In this document: positions 7,940 through 16,368 of the stretch, one piece after another
How positions within the stretch are numbered: the first letter of the stretch is position 1
How the letters are laid out: every line of letters starts with the position of its first letter
Source: Dehalococcoidia bacterium
GTDB taxonomy: Bacteria > Chloroflexota > Dehalococcoidia > DSTF01 > WHTK01
Assembly (NCBI GenBank): GCA_009377745.1
Contig: WHTK01000031.1
Span: 1-36,099, forward strand
DNA length: 36,099 nucleotides
Direction of reading: 5' to 3'
Program-made: the position numbers and the translations under genes
The notes under the pieces: model-generated
The model's database searches: none
Told to the model about the DNA's origin: nothing
What the model saw: only the letters and a program-made list of their open reading frames with translations

Positions 7940-10900
7940 ATGGCCGCGAAATCGTCCGCCAAGAGCCGCAAGGTCGCCCTGACCGATAACGCCCGCACCG
8001 TGCTGGAGCGCCGCTACCTGGCCAAGGACCTCGATGGCAATCTGATCGAGACGCCGGAGCAGCTCTTCCGCCGCGTCGCCAACAACATCGCCGAAGCTGA
8101 GAATCTCTATTCCATGATGCCCCGGGGTTCAGCCCGGGGTACTGATGATCCCTCGCCCTCGATGCCGCGTGGTTCAGCCCGTGGTACTGCGTCCGCTTCC
8201 CCCTCGCAGCAGACGGAGAGGGGGCCAGGGGGAGAGGTCTGGGCGGACCGTTACTACGACCTCATGACATCCCTGCGTTTCCTGCCCAACTCGCCCACGC
8301 TTGGCAACGCCGGCCGGCCCCTGCAGCAGCTTGCAGCCTGCTTCGTCCTCCCCGTCGAAGACTCCATGGCCTCGATCTTCGAGACCGTCAAGGAGACGGC
8401 GCTGATTCATCAGAGCGGCGGCGGCACCGGCTTCGCTTTCAGCCGTCTTCGCCCCGCCGGCGATGTCGTCGCCACTACCGGCGGCGTCGCCTCCGGCCCC
8501 GTCTCCTTCATGAAAGTCTTTGACGCCGCCACAGAGGCCATCAAGCAGGGCGGCGCCCGCCGCGGCGCCAACATGGCCATCCTCGATATCCGCCACCCCG
8601 ATATCGAAGCCTTCATCAACGTCAAGGCCGACATGACCACCCTCACGAACTTCAACATCTCCGTCGCCGTGGACGACGCCTTCATGCGCGCCGTCGAGGC
8701 CGGCCAGGACTACGGCCTGATCAACCCCCGCACTCGCGAGGTCGTTGGCCGCCGCTCCGCCCGCGCCGTCTTCGACCAGATCGTCGCCAATGCCTGGCAG
8801 AACGGCGACCCCGGCCTCGTCTTCCTCGACCGGATCAACGCCGACAACCCCACGCCCGCCCTCGGCGCCATCGAAGCCACCAACCCCTGCGGCGAGCAGC
8901 CCCTCCTCCCCTACGAGAGCTGCAACCTGGGCTCGCTGAACCTGTCGCGCTTCTACAAGCGGACCACCCTCGTAAGGGGGCACCGCCGTGCGCCGCTACA
9001 CGATCCGTCCATCAAGGATGTTGCCTCTGAGTCAGATGCTAACGTCGATTGGGAGGCCCTCGCGGAGACGATTACAGCTGCCGTCCGTTTCCTCGACAAC
9101 GTCATCGACATGAACCTTTACCCCGTCCAGGCCATCGCCGACATGACCCGCCAGACCCGCAAGATCGGCCTCGGCCTCATGGGCTGGGCCGATCTCCTCT
9201 ACCAGCTCCGTATCCCCTACGACTCCGAAGAAGCCCTGGCCCTCGCCGATCGCCTCATGGCCTTCGTCCGCCACCACGCCGACGCCGCTTCGGAAGCCCT
9301 CGCCACCGAACGCGGCCCCTTCCCCGCCTGGCCCGCCTCGATCTACGGCCCCAACACCCCAACAACCGTAGGGGCGCAGCATGCTGCGCCCCTACACGCT
9401 GCTTCCGTTTCCAGTGCTCTATTTCCAGAAGCTGATCATCCCTTAACCTCCACTCCCCCCTCGGAGCCTGCCCTGAGCCGGGTCGAAGGGCCAGCGGAGA
9501 GAGGGCCAGGGGGAGAGGTCCGCCCTCTGCGCAACTCCACCCGCACCACCGTCGCCCCCACCGGCACCCTCAGCATCATCGCCGGCTGTTCCGGCGGTAT
9601 CGAGCCCGCCTTCGCCCTCGCCTTCCAGCGCCAGCACTTCCTCGACCCCAAGCGCCCTACCGAGCCCGTCCGTCTGCGAGAGGTGAATCCCGTCTTCGAG
9701 CAGACCGCCCGCGATCAAGGCTTCTACTCGGACGGCCTCATGGACTACCTGGCGGCGGGCGGTCTGCTCGATGCCCGCGATGATGTCCCCGGCTGGGCCA
9801 AGCGCGTCTTCGTCACCGCCCATGACATCGCCCCCGAATGGCACGTCCGCATGCAGGCCGCCTTCCAGCGTCACACCGACAACGCCGTCAGCAAGACGAT
9901 CAACTTTCCCCGCCACGCCACCCCCGCCGACGTTGCCCAGGCCTACCTCCTCGCCTACCGCGAGGGCTGCAAGGGCATCACCATCTACCGCGATGGCTCT
10001 CGCACCGGCCAGGTCCTCTCCCACGTTGCCGATGGCGAGGGCTCCGTCGATCCCGCCGCCGTCCCGGACCTCGAATCAGAGCCGGCCACAACCGTAGGGG
10101 CGCAGCATGCTGCGCCCCTACACGCTGCTTCCGTTTTCAGCGCTCCATTTCCAGAAGCCGCGGGCTTCAACCCGCAGACCTCCGATTCGGCAGACCAGCC
10201 CTCAACCTCCACTCCCCCCTCTCCGATTTCAGAGCAGGGGCCAGGGGGAGAGGTCTCCCGCCGCCGACTGCCAGATGAGCGCCACTCCCTCACCCACAAA
10301 TTCCGCGTCGGCGACCAGGAGGGCTACGTTACCGCCGGCCTCTTCGAAGACGGCGCCCCCGGCGAGATATTCGTCACCATCTCCAAGGAAGGCTCCACCA
10401 TCCGCGGCCTCATGGACTCCGTGGCCATGCTCACCTCCTACTCGCTCCAGTACGGCGTCGCCCTGCGCACCCTCGTCGACAAGTTCCGCGGCGTCCACTT
10501 TGAACCCGCCGGCTTCACCGCCAACCCGGAAATTCCCCAGGCCTCCAGCCTCGTCGACTACATTTTCCGCTGGCTCGAGCTCCGCTTCCTCACCCCCGGC
10601 GATTCTGACGACACCGTATCGGCGCGGCATGCCGCGCCCTCCCCTGTTTTTGCGAAGAACAACGAAGCGACGAAGCAACCTCGGGCTAACGATTCGTCCG
10701 CTGACTATGAATCGCCCGCCGGCGAATCCGCCACCGCACAGCATCCTGAGCCTGTCGAAGGACGAACCCCAGGCGCTCAGGGAGCCGCGGGTTTCAACCC
10801 GGAGACCTCCGACTCGGCAGGCCAACCCCCGACCTCCACTCCCCCTTCTCCGAGATCGGAGAGGGGGCCGGGGGGAGAGGTCACCCACGCGTCGCGACGC

Positions 10901-11065
10901 ACAACCCGCCGTCCCAACACCCGAGGCCGCTATCTCCCGCCTCGCCCAGCCCTCCCCTTCGCCGAGATGGCGACCGGTCTCCTCTGCCCCGATTGCGGCT
11001 CCCAGCTCATCTTCAGCGAGGGCTGCCTTATCTGCCGTTCCTGCGGCTTCACCCGCTGCGGCTAA
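7940..11065 (+). CDS. nrdJ: Vitamin B12-dependent ribonucleotide reductase with five repeat-derived insertions
   Basis: Class II reductase making deoxynucleotides with adenosylcobalamin. Conserved blocks: FLPNSPTLGNAG, the cysteine in ACFVLPVEDS (about residue 134), HQSGGGTGFAFS, NPCGEQPLLPYESCNLGSLN with the radical cysteine near residue 315, APTGTLSIIAGCSGGIEPAF and a C-terminal CPDC...CLICRSCG zinc ribbon (about 1016-1036). At 1041 aa it is long, because segments of repeat origin interrupt it near residues 60-100, 345-370, 472-527, 717-772 and 890-981. All keep the frame, and they fall between conserved blocks or in the linker before the C-terminal domain. A possible -10 box TAAACT (7925-7930) only 10 bases before ATG and the lack of a Shine-Dalgarno suggest a leaderless transcript. 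Confidence 0.95.
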   Translation: MAAKSSAKSRKVALTDNARTVLERRYLAKDLDGNLIETPEQLFRRVANNIAEAENLYSMMPRGSARGTDDPSPSMPRGSARGTASASPSQQTERGPGGEVWADRYYDLMTSLRFLPNSPTLGNAGRPLQQLAACFVLPVEDSMASIFETVKETALIHQSGGGTGFAFSRLRPAGDVVATTGGVASGPVSFMKVFDAATEAIKQGGARRGANMAILDIRHPDIEAFINVKADMTTLTNFNISVAVDDAFMRAVEAGQDYGLINPRTREVVGRRSARAVFDQIVANAWQNGDPGLVFLDRINADNPTPALGAIEATNPCGEQPLLPYESCNLGSLNLSRFYKRTTLVRGHRRAPLHDPSIKDVASESDANVDWEALAETITAAVRFLDNVIDMNLYPVQAIADMTRQTRKIGLGLMGWADLLYQLRIPYDSEEALALADRLMAFVRHHADAASEALATERGPFPAWPASIYGPNTPTTVGAQHAAPLHAASVSSALFPEADHPLTSTPPSEPALSRVEGPAERGPGGEVRPLRNSTRTTVAPTGTLSIIAGCSGGIEPAFALAFQRQHFLDPKRPTEPVRLREVNPVFEQTARDQGFYSDGLMDYLAAGGLLDARDDVPGWAKRVFVTAHDIAPEWHVRMQAAFQRHTDNAVSKTINFPRHATPADVAQAYLLAYREGCKGITIYRDGSRTGQVLSHVADGEGSVDPAAVPDLESEPATTVGAQHAAPLHAASVFSAPFPEAAGFNPQTSDSADQPSTSTPPSPISEQGPGGEVSRRRLPDERHSLTHKFRVGDQEGYVTAGLFEDGAPGEIFVTISKEGSTIRGLMDSVAMLTSYSLQYGVALRTLVDKFRGVHFEPAGFTANPEIPQASSLVDYIFRWLELRFLTPGDSDDTVSARHAAPSPVFAKNNEATKQPRANDSSADYESPAGESATAQHPEPVEGRTPGAQGAAGFNPETSDSAGQPPTSTPPSPRSERGPGGEVTHASRRTTRRPNTRGRYLPPRPALPFAEMATGLLCPDCGSQLIFSEGCLICRSCGFTRCG
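8117..8239 (+). repeat. nrdJ insertion 1: two family C hairpins plus family H
   Basis: Two copies of the first family C hairpin in inverse orientation (8117-8142 and 8162-8187: ATGCC, GC-rich stem, TTCAGCC, GGTAC) are followed by the right end of family H at 8200-8239. Encoded residues about 60-100 include MPRGSARGT twice and ERGPGGEV. They replace a variable linker ahead of the FLPNSPTLGNAG block. Confidence 0.85.
8972..9000 (+). repeat. nrdJ insertion 2: degenerate family A palindrome
   Basis: GTAAGGGGGCACCGCCGTGC followed by GCCGCTAC is a worn copy of the family A palindrome (GTAGGGGCGC, centre, GCGCCCCTAC). It encodes LVRGHRRAPLH inside an otherwise unexplained stretch of about 25 residues after LSRFYKR. 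Being worn, it looks older than the other insertions. Confidence 0.6.
9368..9520 (+). repeat. nrdJ insertion 3: modules A then H
   Basis: A perfect 28-base family A palindrome (9368-9395, GTAGGGGCGC + AGCATGCT + GCGCCCCTAC) is followed by a linker and a full family H unit (about 9447-9520). The peptide starts VGAQHAAPLHAAS, continues TPPSEPALSRVEG and ends PAERGPGGEV directly before RPLRNSTRTTVAPTG of the host. Confidence 0.9.
10094..10254 (+). repeat. nrdJ insertion 4: modules A, G, H
   Basis: Family A palindrome at 10094-10121 (identical to that of insertion 3), then family G (EAAGFNPQ, from CCGCGGGCTTCAACCCGC near 10157), then a shorter family H (about 10206-10254) ending EQGPGGEV. It sits in the linker between the catalytic part and the C-terminal domain. 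Confidence 0.9.
10616..10882 (+). repeat. nrdJ insertion 5: modules A, D, G, H
   Basis: The longest insertion: a degenerate family A palindrome (10616-10640), a family D unit (10740-10767, ATCCTGAGCCTGTCGAAGGA), family G (GAAGFNPE near 10783) and family H (about 10832-10882) ending ERGPGGEV. About 90 residues are added just before the zinc-ribbon tail. Confidence 0.9.
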
Positions 11066-11154
11066 CCGCGACGCAAACCCCAAGCCACGTTGCCCCTAAC
11101 CTGCCTACCTCGATAAACTTCCCCTAGACGCCAACCGCGTCCGGGAGCAGCGAC

Positions 11155-12063
11155 ACGGAAACCCTCTCCTACTTCAGCTTCCTCGCCGGCTTCGTCCTCT
11201 GCGTAGTTGCCGCCGGCGCCTATATCCTCAACGCCGTTGGCGGCTGGACCACCTATCGACAGGCCGCCACCAGCGCCGGCAACGTCAGCATCCCCGTTGC
11301 CGTTACCACCCCCGGCAGCGCCGCCGCCCTCGCCCGCGTCGCCCTCTACGTCTCGCTCGCGCTCCTCACCTCAGCCCTCGTCTTCCGCGCCATCGCCGTC
11401 GAAAGGCCGCCGATAGGCAACCTCTGGGAGTACACCATCGCCCTTAGCTGGGGTATCGTCCTCTTCACCACCGTCTTCGAGACCGCCTTCAAGGACCGTT
11501 CCCTCGGCATCGTCATGCTGCCCGTCGCCACGGTCATGATGGCCGTCGCCCTCGCCTTCTTCCCCTCGGAGGTCCGGCCCCTCGTCCCCGCGCTCCAGGC
11601 CAACCGCATCCTCGGCATCCACGTCACCACCATGGTGCTCAGCTACAGCGCCCTCTCGATCTCCTTCGGCGCCTCCATCCTCTACCTGCTCAAGACCGCC
11701 CGGCCCGCGCCGGCGACCCAGCCCGCCGAAGGCCAGAGCTCCCGCCTGCCCGACTCCGAGACCCTGAGCGAGATCGCCTACTGGTCCGTGCTCGTCGGCT
11801 TCCCGCTGCTCACTCTCGGCGTCGCCCTCGGCGCCTACTGGGCCAACTCCGCCTGGGGCCGCTATTGGGGCTGGGACCCGAAAGAGACCTCCGCCCTCCT
11901 GACCTGGTTCATCTACGCCGGCTACCTGCACGCCCGGGGCCTGCGCGGCTGGGAGGGCCGCCGCTCCGCCTGGCTGCTCGTCCTCGGCTTCGGCGCCGTG
12001 CTCTTCACTTACTTCGCCGTCAACTTCCTCATCTCAGGTCTGCACAGCTACGCCGGCGTTTAA
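11155..12063 (+). CDS. ccsB: CcsB/ResC-type cytochrome c assembly protein
   Basis: Multi-pass membrane protein of the heme-handling family; with CcsA/ResB partners it delivers heme to apocytochrome c on the outside of the membrane. The signature is WGRYWGWDPKETSALLTWF (the tryptophan-rich WWD motif) near residue 239, with hydrophobic segments before and after and conserved IGNLWEY. The protein-like frame begins right after a TAG at 11125 and has no ATG, GTG or TTG until ATG 11515, which would lose three helices. The best start is ACG 11155, 7 bases after GGGAG (11143-11147), giving METLSYFSFLAGFVL and 302 aa. It overlaps or abuts the next gene. Confidence 0.85.
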   Translation, partial: TETLSYFSFLAGFVLCVVAAGAYILNAVGGWTTYRQAATSAGNVSIPVAVTTPGSAAALARVALYVSLALLTSALVFRAIAVERPPIGNLWEYTIALSWGIVLFTTVFETAFKDRSLGIVMLPVATVMMAVALAFFPSEVRPLVPALQANRILGIHVTTMVLSYSALSISFGASILYLLKTARPAPATQPAEGQSSRLPDSETLSEIAYWSVLVGFPLLTLGVALGAYWANSAWGRYWGWDPKETSALLTWFIYAGYLHARGLRGWEGRRSAWLLVLGFGAVLFTYFAVNFLISGLHSYAGV

Positions 12064-12121
12064 GGTCCGCAGCCTCGCGCGCTACCTTGCCGCCGGCCTC
12101 GCCGTCGCGGCCGTAGCCTAC

Positions 12122-12580
12122 ATGGCCGCCACCTGCGCCGGCAGCGAGGTCGTCAGCGCCTGCCCCACGCCCGTCCCCGGCTCCCGCGAAGAAGGCATGC
12201 TCTCCGAGGCCCGGACTCAGGCCGGCTTCTCCATCCTCTACCCCTGCCAGCTACCAAACTCCCAGCGGCTCTCCAACACCACCGTCATCGGCGAGCCCGG
12301 CCGCCAGCAGGCCGAGCTCGTCTTCATCGGCCCGTTCGACCTCACAATCCGCCAATCTCAGTACCCGCCCGCCGTCTCCCCCGACCCTTCCGGCGCCTCT
12401 CGCATCACCATCGACCTCTTCCCCAACGTCCGCGCCAGCCTCATCGAGCGCAACGACGGCTCCAGCAGCGCCCTCTACCACCTCTTCTGGGACCGGGACG
12501 GCATCTTCTACGAAGTCCAGGCCGCCGGCCCGTCCCAAGAGCGCCGCACCATCCTCCTCATCGCCACCTCCCTCCAGTAA
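12122..12580 (+). CDS. Secreted or lipid-anchored hypothetical protein
   Basis: I do not recognise this 152-aa protein. From ATG 12122 it begins MAATCAGSEVVSACPTPV. The same frame continues upstream with KVRSLARYLAAGLAVAAVAY, a convincing signal peptide or anchor that starts inside the 3' end of ccsB, where no standard start codon is seen. The real start is therefore probably upstream and coupled to ccsB translation. The mature part (FSILYPCQLPN, VFIGPFDLTIRQSQYPP, YHLFWDRDGIFYEVQA) looks like a beta-rich domain. The pairing with ccsB suggests a role at the membrane surface, which is only inference. Confidence 0.7.
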   Translation: MAATCAGSEVVSACPTPVPGSREEGMLSEARTQAGFSILYPCQLPNSQRLSNTTVIGEPGRQQAELVFIGPFDLTIRQSQYPPAVSPDPSGASRITIDLFPNVRASLIERNDGSSSALYHLFWDRDGIFYEVQAAGPSQERRTILLIATSLQ

Positions 12581-12618
12581 CGAGACCCCATCAGCTCACG
12601 ACAAACGTAGTCGCCAAA

Positions 12619-12711
12619 CGTAGCCGAGGCCTTCCAGCCTCGGCGCCATCCGCACATCGACACCGCGTCTTCACACCCAACGCGTAGGGGCGCAGCATGC
12701 TGCGCCCCTAC
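12619..12711 (+). repeat. Composite repeat B-A, copy 1
   Basis: Family B (GTAGCCGAGGC, CTTCCA, GCCTCGGCG; 12619-12646) is followed by a spacer and a perfect family A palindrome (12684-12711). It fills the gap 12581-12739 between the hypothetical gene and the convergent permease, where it could act as a bidirectional terminator. Confidence 0.85.
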
Positions 12712-12739
12712 AATCCCGCTCCACCACCCATCCAAATCT

Positions 12740-13552
12740 CTACCCCACAACAACCCCCACCAACAGCCTCACCCCCACCAGCACCAGCGCCGCGCTCAGC
12801 AACCTCGACACCACGGCCTGGCTCTCGCGCTCCAGCTTCTCCGACACGTGCGCCCCGATCTGCGCCCCGATCACCACCCCCACGGCCAGTGACAGTTCTT
12901 CCGCTACCACGCCCACGTAGTGGCCCGACAGCAGGTGCACCAGCGCCCCCGCGCCCGCCGTGAACATCAGCGTGAAGGTCGAAGTAGCAGTCGCGATCTG
13001 CGCTGGGAAGCGCAGCAGCAGGATCATCGCCGGCACGTAGATAATGCCGCCGCCCACGCCGAACATACTCGAAAACACCCCGACTCCCAATCCCAGGCCC
13101 ACCCCCAGCAGCGGGTCGAATCCATAGCGATACGTATCCCCATGCGCGTCCGTCACCGTCCGCCGGACATACCGGCCCGGCATCGTCGTCACGATCCGGT
13201 TCGGATGCGGCGCCAGCAACCATGTCGCGATTAGTAGCAACGCAAGCCCGAATGCGGCTTCGAAGCTCTGCCGCGGCACAAGGCTCGTCGCCAGCGCTCC
13301 GGCTACCGCGCCCGGCAATGTCGCCACGGCAAACAACGACGCCGCCACATAATCGACCCGCTTCTGCCGCCCGTACGCCACCGACCCCGATGTCGCGTTG
13401 ACCCAAACCACGCTCAGGGAGATCGCCGTGACCACTTCCGGCTGCAGGTCCGGATACAGCAGCAACAGCGCCGGCGTCAGCAAGAAGCCGCCGCCCGCGC
13501 CGATTAGCGTCCCGTACGCCCCCACGCCGGCGCCCAGCAGCGCCAACCCCAG
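12740..13552 (-). CDS. TauE/SafE (TSUP) family permease
   Basis: Membrane permease of the sulfite/sulfonate exporter superfamily, about 8 helices in two repeats. The first repeat has GVGAYGTLIGAGGGFLLTP and the second MFGVGGGIIYVPAMILL, the paired signature loops of the family. The open frame reaches ATG 13699 (319 aa), but its first 45 residues are hydrophilic and unlike the family. AGGAGG at 13561-13566 lies 8 bases before CTG 13552, which begins LGLALLGAGVG, so I give the shorter form (270 aa). The substrate could be sulfite, a sulfonate or another organic anion. It is convergent with the ccsB pair. Confidence 0.85.
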   Translation of the reverse strand: MGLALLGAGVGAYGTLIGAGGGFLLTPALLLLYPDLQPEVVTAISLSVVWVNATSGSVAYGRQKRVDYVAASLFAVATLPGAVAGALATSLVPRQSFEAAFGLALLLIATWLLAPHPNRIVTTMPGRYVRRTVTDAHGDTYRYGFDPLLGVGLGLGVGVFSSMFGVGGGIIYVPAMILLLRFPAQIATATSTFTLMFTAGAGALVHLLSGHYVGVVAEELSLAVGVVIGAQIGAHVSEKLERESQAVVSRLLSAALVLVGVRLLVGVVVG

Positions 13553-13687
13553 CCAGACAACCTCCTCAGGCAACCGACAAAGCCCTCCCGCGCGCCCATG
13601 CTCCCAAAGTTGACCAATGTAGTCAACAATCCCCACCACTCCCACCGGAATTCCCCAATTCCCCCTGACAGGCGAACCCCGGAAGCG

Positions 13688-13715
13688 GTGAGGGCGCACG
13701 GCCGTGCGCCCTCAC
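13688..13715. repeat. Family A palindrome
   Basis: GTGAGGGCGC + ACGGCCGT + GCGCCCTCAC, a perfect palindrome whose outer bases differ from the usual GTAGGGG on both arms. It covers the start of the longer reading frame of the permease. The rest of the gap 13716-14040 holds copy 2 of the B-A composite and no gene. Confidence 0.85.
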
Positions 13716-13858
13716 CCGTCCACGAACCCCCTTCCGCCTCGCCTCCTACGTCTCATCTGTCATTGGAAGCCATCACCGCGGCGAGCGTGGCAACCCTTGG
13801 CCTTCGTCAGCTCCATCCATCGAGCTTCCCGAGAAACCTCATCAACCTCCAACTACCA

Positions 13859-13951
13859 CGTAGCCGAGGCTTTCCAGCCTCGGCGTCATGCGCCGGACAA
13901 CGCCTCTCGATACCCTCAACCTGCTGTAGGGGCGCGGCCGTGCGCCCCTAC
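13859..13951 (+). repeat. Composite repeat B-A, copy 2
   Basis: Family B at 13859-13888 and family A at 13926-13951 in the same order and almost the same spacing (67 bases start to start) as copy 1. The spacer shares CGCCTCTCGA with copy 3. Confidence 0.85.
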
Positions 13952-14040
13952 AGCGCCAGCTGTCTTAGCAGGTCATTTGCCGCAGCCGTGCCCTGCCGCT
14001 CACCCTTAGAGCTCCCCGCGACCTGCCGTACAATTCCCCC

Positions 14041-14193
14041 GTGGCCACCTCGCACACTCTCGAACTCATCGCCAGAACCACGGACGGCCGGGATCAATCA
14101 AAATCCCGCGTCCAAACACCCCTGCCGCCAGATTCGCGAAGGCCCAATGCGACGAAAAACGCGAATATCAATCCATCAATCAAAACGCCGTGA
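14041..14193 (+). CDS. Possible 50-aa upstream frame, doubtful
   Basis: A frame from GTG 14041 (VATSHTLELIARTTDGRD) ends in a TGA that overlaps the GTG of the amidohydrolase gene. The first 18 residues look protein-like, the rest (SRRPNATKNANINPSIKTP) does not. It could be a leader frame or the remnant of a truncated gene. Confidence 0.2.
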   Translation: MATSHTLELIARTTDGRDQSKSRVQTPLPPDSRRPNATKNANINPSIKTP

Positions 14194-15035
14194 TCATCGA
14201 CGTCCATACCCACATCTTCCCGCCGGAGGTCATCGCCAACCGCGACGCTTACCTCGCCGCCGATCCCACCTTCGCGACCCTTTACGCCAGCCCCAGGGCC
14301 CGTCTTGCCACCGCCGAGGACCTCCTCGCCAGCATGGACGCCGCCGCCATCGACGTTTCCGTGGCCCTCGGCTTTGCCTGGAGGGACCCGGCGACCTGCC
14401 GTCTCCACAATGACTACCTCCTCGAAAGCGCCGTCCGCGGCAACGGCCGCATCGTCCCCTTCTGCAGCCTGCCCCTCGCCGCCGGCCCGGACGCCATTGA
14501 GGCGGAAGCCCGCCGCTGCGCCGAGGCCGGCGCTCGCGGCTTCGGCGAACTCCGCCCCGGCAACCTCAGCTTCGGCATCGAAGGTCCCGGAGGCGCCCTC
14601 CTCGCCGGCCTCGCCAGCTCCTTCAATGCCGTCCTCCTCTTCCATGCTTCTGAGCCTGTCGGACACTCCTATCCCGGCAAGGACGGCCTCCCCATCGACG
14701 AGCTCTACGCCTTCATCCAGACCCATCCGGACACGAAGGTCATCGGCGCCCACTGGGGTGGCGGCCTGCCCTTCTACGCCCTGATGCCCGAGGTCAGGCT
14801 GACCCTCAAGGACACCCACTTCGATACGGCCGGGACCAGCCTCCTCTACGCGCCTGATATCTACGAGACCGCCGTCCGCCTCGTGGGCGCCGAAAGCATC
14901 CTCTTTGGCAGCGACTTCCCCCTGCTCTCCCAGGCCCGCAGCCGTGCCCGCATAGGGGACTCCGGCCTCGATGCCGCGGACGTAGCCCAGGTCCTGGGCG
15001 AGAACGCCCGCCGCCTCCTCAACCTCGATGACTAG
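14190..15035 (+). CDS. Amidohydrolase-2 family metal-dependent hydrolase
   Basis: TIM-barrel hydrolase or decarboxylase of the amidohydrolase superfamily (COG2159 type), 281 aa. Metal and catalytic motifs are all present: DVHTHIF at residues 4-10, the strand-5 histidine in LFHASEP, the strand-6 histidine in GAHWGGG and the strand-8 aspartate in FGSDFPL. The start is GTG 14190. It overlaps the next gene region by a few bases, so it is the first of a tight plus-strand run with thpR. The substrate cannot be inferred; relatives act on aromatic acids, lactones and uronates. Confidence 0.9.
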   Translation: MIIDVHTHIFPPEVIANRDAYLAADPTFATLYASPRARLATAEDLLASMDAAAIDVSVALGFAWRDPATCRLHNDYLLESAVRGNGRIVPFCSLPLAAGPDAIEAEARRCAEAGARGFGELRPGNLSFGIEGPGGALLAGLASSFNAVLLFHASEPVGHSYPGKDGLPIDELYAFIQTHPDTKVIGAHWGGGLPFYALMPEVRLTLKDTHFDTAGTSLLYAPDIYETAVRLVGAESILFGSDFPLLSQARSRARIGDSGLDAADVAQVLGENARRLLNLDD

Positions 15036-15084
15036 CCGGGAGGCTCCCGGGCACGGAGTCCGGCCGGGCAAGGAGCGCGGGACG

Positions 15085-15678
15085 TTGCGACTCTTCGTCG
15101 CCATCGAGCTGCCTGACGCCTGGAAGCAGGCGCTCCAGGCCCTGCAAAGCGAGATGCAGGCAGCCCTGTCCACCGACCCTCGCACGGCGGGCACACGCAT
15201 TCGCTGGGTCCGGCCCGATGGCATCCACCTCACGCTCAAATTCCTCGGCGAGGCGCCGTCAGATCGGCTGGCCGCCGTCCAGGATGCCCTGTCGATAGCC
15301 ATCGCGGCGCCACCCGCCCTCGAGTTAGCTCTTGGCCGCGTGAGCTCCTTCAGTAGCCGGCGGGCGCCGCGGGTCGTCTGGGCAGGCATCGCTGAGAGCG
15401 GGGCGGCGGGCCGGCTATTGCGCATCGTCGAGCAGGTTGAGACTCGCCTCGCGGCTGCCGGCTTCCCGCGAGAGCGACGCGGCTTCACGCCGCATCTGAC
15501 CCTCGCGCGCCTACCAGATGACCTCTCGCCCGCCAGCCGCGAGGCGGTTGCGGAGGTAACAGCGGGCTTCGCTACGCCGGCCCCAGCCCCGTTCACCGTC
15601 GATAAGGTCAGCCTGATGCAGAGCCACCTCGGACCCGGCGGCGCCCGCTACGAGCGCCTTGCCAGCTATCCGGCCTAA
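15085..15678 (+). CDS. thpR: RNA 2',3'-cyclic phosphodiesterase (2H family)
   Basis: 2H phosphoesterase related to LigT, acting on RNA ends with a 2',3'-cyclic phosphate. Both catalytic motifs are visible: HLTLKFLG and HLTLARLP. The frame can be extended to ATG 15028, which overlaps the amidohydrolase stop, but the extra 19 residues (MTSREAPGHGVRPGKERGT) are unlike the family. TTG 15085, 10 bases after GGAG, gives LRLFVAIELP, the usual beginning, and a normal length of 197 aa. It is probably cotranscribed with the amidohydrolase gene. A terminator follows at 15737. Confidence 0.9.
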   Translation: MRLFVAIELPDAWKQALQALQSEMQAALSTDPRTAGTRIRWVRPDGIHLTLKFLGEAPSDRLAAVQDALSIAIAAPPALELALGRVSSFSSRRAPRVVWAGIAESGAAGRLLRIVEQVETRLAAAGFPRERRGFTPHLTLARLPDDLSPASREAVAEVTAGFATPAPAPFTVDKVSLMQSHLGPGGARYERLASYPA

Positions 15679-15736
15679 GCTTTACAGCCTCCGGCGGGCA
15701 GCGTATGATCCATTCGCGCCGAGATTTTAAGACGTG

Positions 15737-15768
15737 GACTGAGGCTGACGCCGCCTCAGTCTCTTTTC
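15737..15768 (+). terminator. Rho-independent terminator after thpR
   Basis: GACTGAGGC (15737-15745) pairs with GCCTCAGTC (15753-15761) over a 7-base loop, followed by TCTTTTC. It separates the amidohydrolase-thpR unit from greA. Confidence 0.8.
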
Positions 15769-15831
15769 ATATAACGACCTCGGCAGTGTTGGCCGAACCA
15801 AGACCCAGACTTAGACACCGGGAGTAAAGCG

Positions 15832-16305
15832 ATGGCCGAAAAGGCTCTACCTATGACCAAGGAAGGCATTGAGCGCCTGCAGAAGGAGCTGGAGCACCTG
15901 CACGCCGTCCGCCGTCCGGAAGTCGCTGACCGCATCCATCAGGCGAAGGAGCTGGCGAGCGCCAAGAACAACGCCGAGTACGAGGAAGCCAAGAACGAGC
16001 AGGCCTTCGTCGAAGGGCGGATCATGACCCTCGAACATCTCCTGCAAAACGCCACCGTCATCGATGAGGAAGCGGCGCATAACGCCAACCGCGTCCAGCT
16101 CGGCTCCAGGGTTACCGTCAGCGCCGGCGACGGTAAGACTACCGAGTACACCATCGTTGGCGCCGCCGAAGCCAGCCCCACCGAGGGGTTGATCAGCAAC
16201 GAGTCGCCCGTTGGCCGGGCGCTCCTCGGTAAGCGCGTCGGCGATGAGGTCCAGGTCAGCGCGCCGCGGGGCGTGCTGCGCCTGACCGTTACCAGCATCG
16301 GCTGA
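15832..16305 (+). CDS. greA: Transcription elongation factor GreA
   Basis: Cleavage factor that rescues backtracked RNA polymerase by inserting a coiled coil into the secondary channel. The 157-aa length is normal. The N-terminal coiled coil (residues about 8-78) carries the acidic tip AKNNAEYEEAKNEQ, followed by the FKBP-like C-terminal domain (VQLGSRVTVSAGDGKTTEY, ISNESPVGRALLGKRVGD). A GGGAG lies 11 bases before the start. It is followed by lysS on the same strand after a hairpin, an arrangement common in bacteria. Confidence 0.97.
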   Translation: MAEKALPMTKEGIERLQKELEHLHAVRRPEVADRIHQAKELASAKNNAEYEEAKNEQAFVEGRIMTLEHLLQNATVIDEEAAHNANRVQLGSRVTVSAGDGKTTEYTIVGAAEASPTEGLISNESPVGRALLGKRVGDEVQVSAPRGVLRLTVTSIG

Positions 16306-16326
16306 GAGACTCAACCAGGAGCAGGC

Positions 16327-16360
16327 GAGCGGGCTGCGCGAGCGGCCCGCTCTCTGTATT
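16327..16360 (+). terminator. Hairpin between greA and lysS, possible terminator
   Basis: GAGCGGGC (16327-16334) pairs with GCCCGCTC (16345-16352), 8 bp with a 10-base loop, followed by the weak tract TCTGTATTCTT. It lies only 17 bases before the lysS start, so it may attenuate rather than stop transcription. Confidence 0.55.
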
Positions 16361-16368
16361 CTTACGAC

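Noticed and set aside
9353..10254. Inteins in nrdJ
   Set aside because: NrdJ often hosts inteins, but the insertions are 28-92 residues, have no splicing blocks (no Cys/Ser start, no HN end) and match repeats found between genes.
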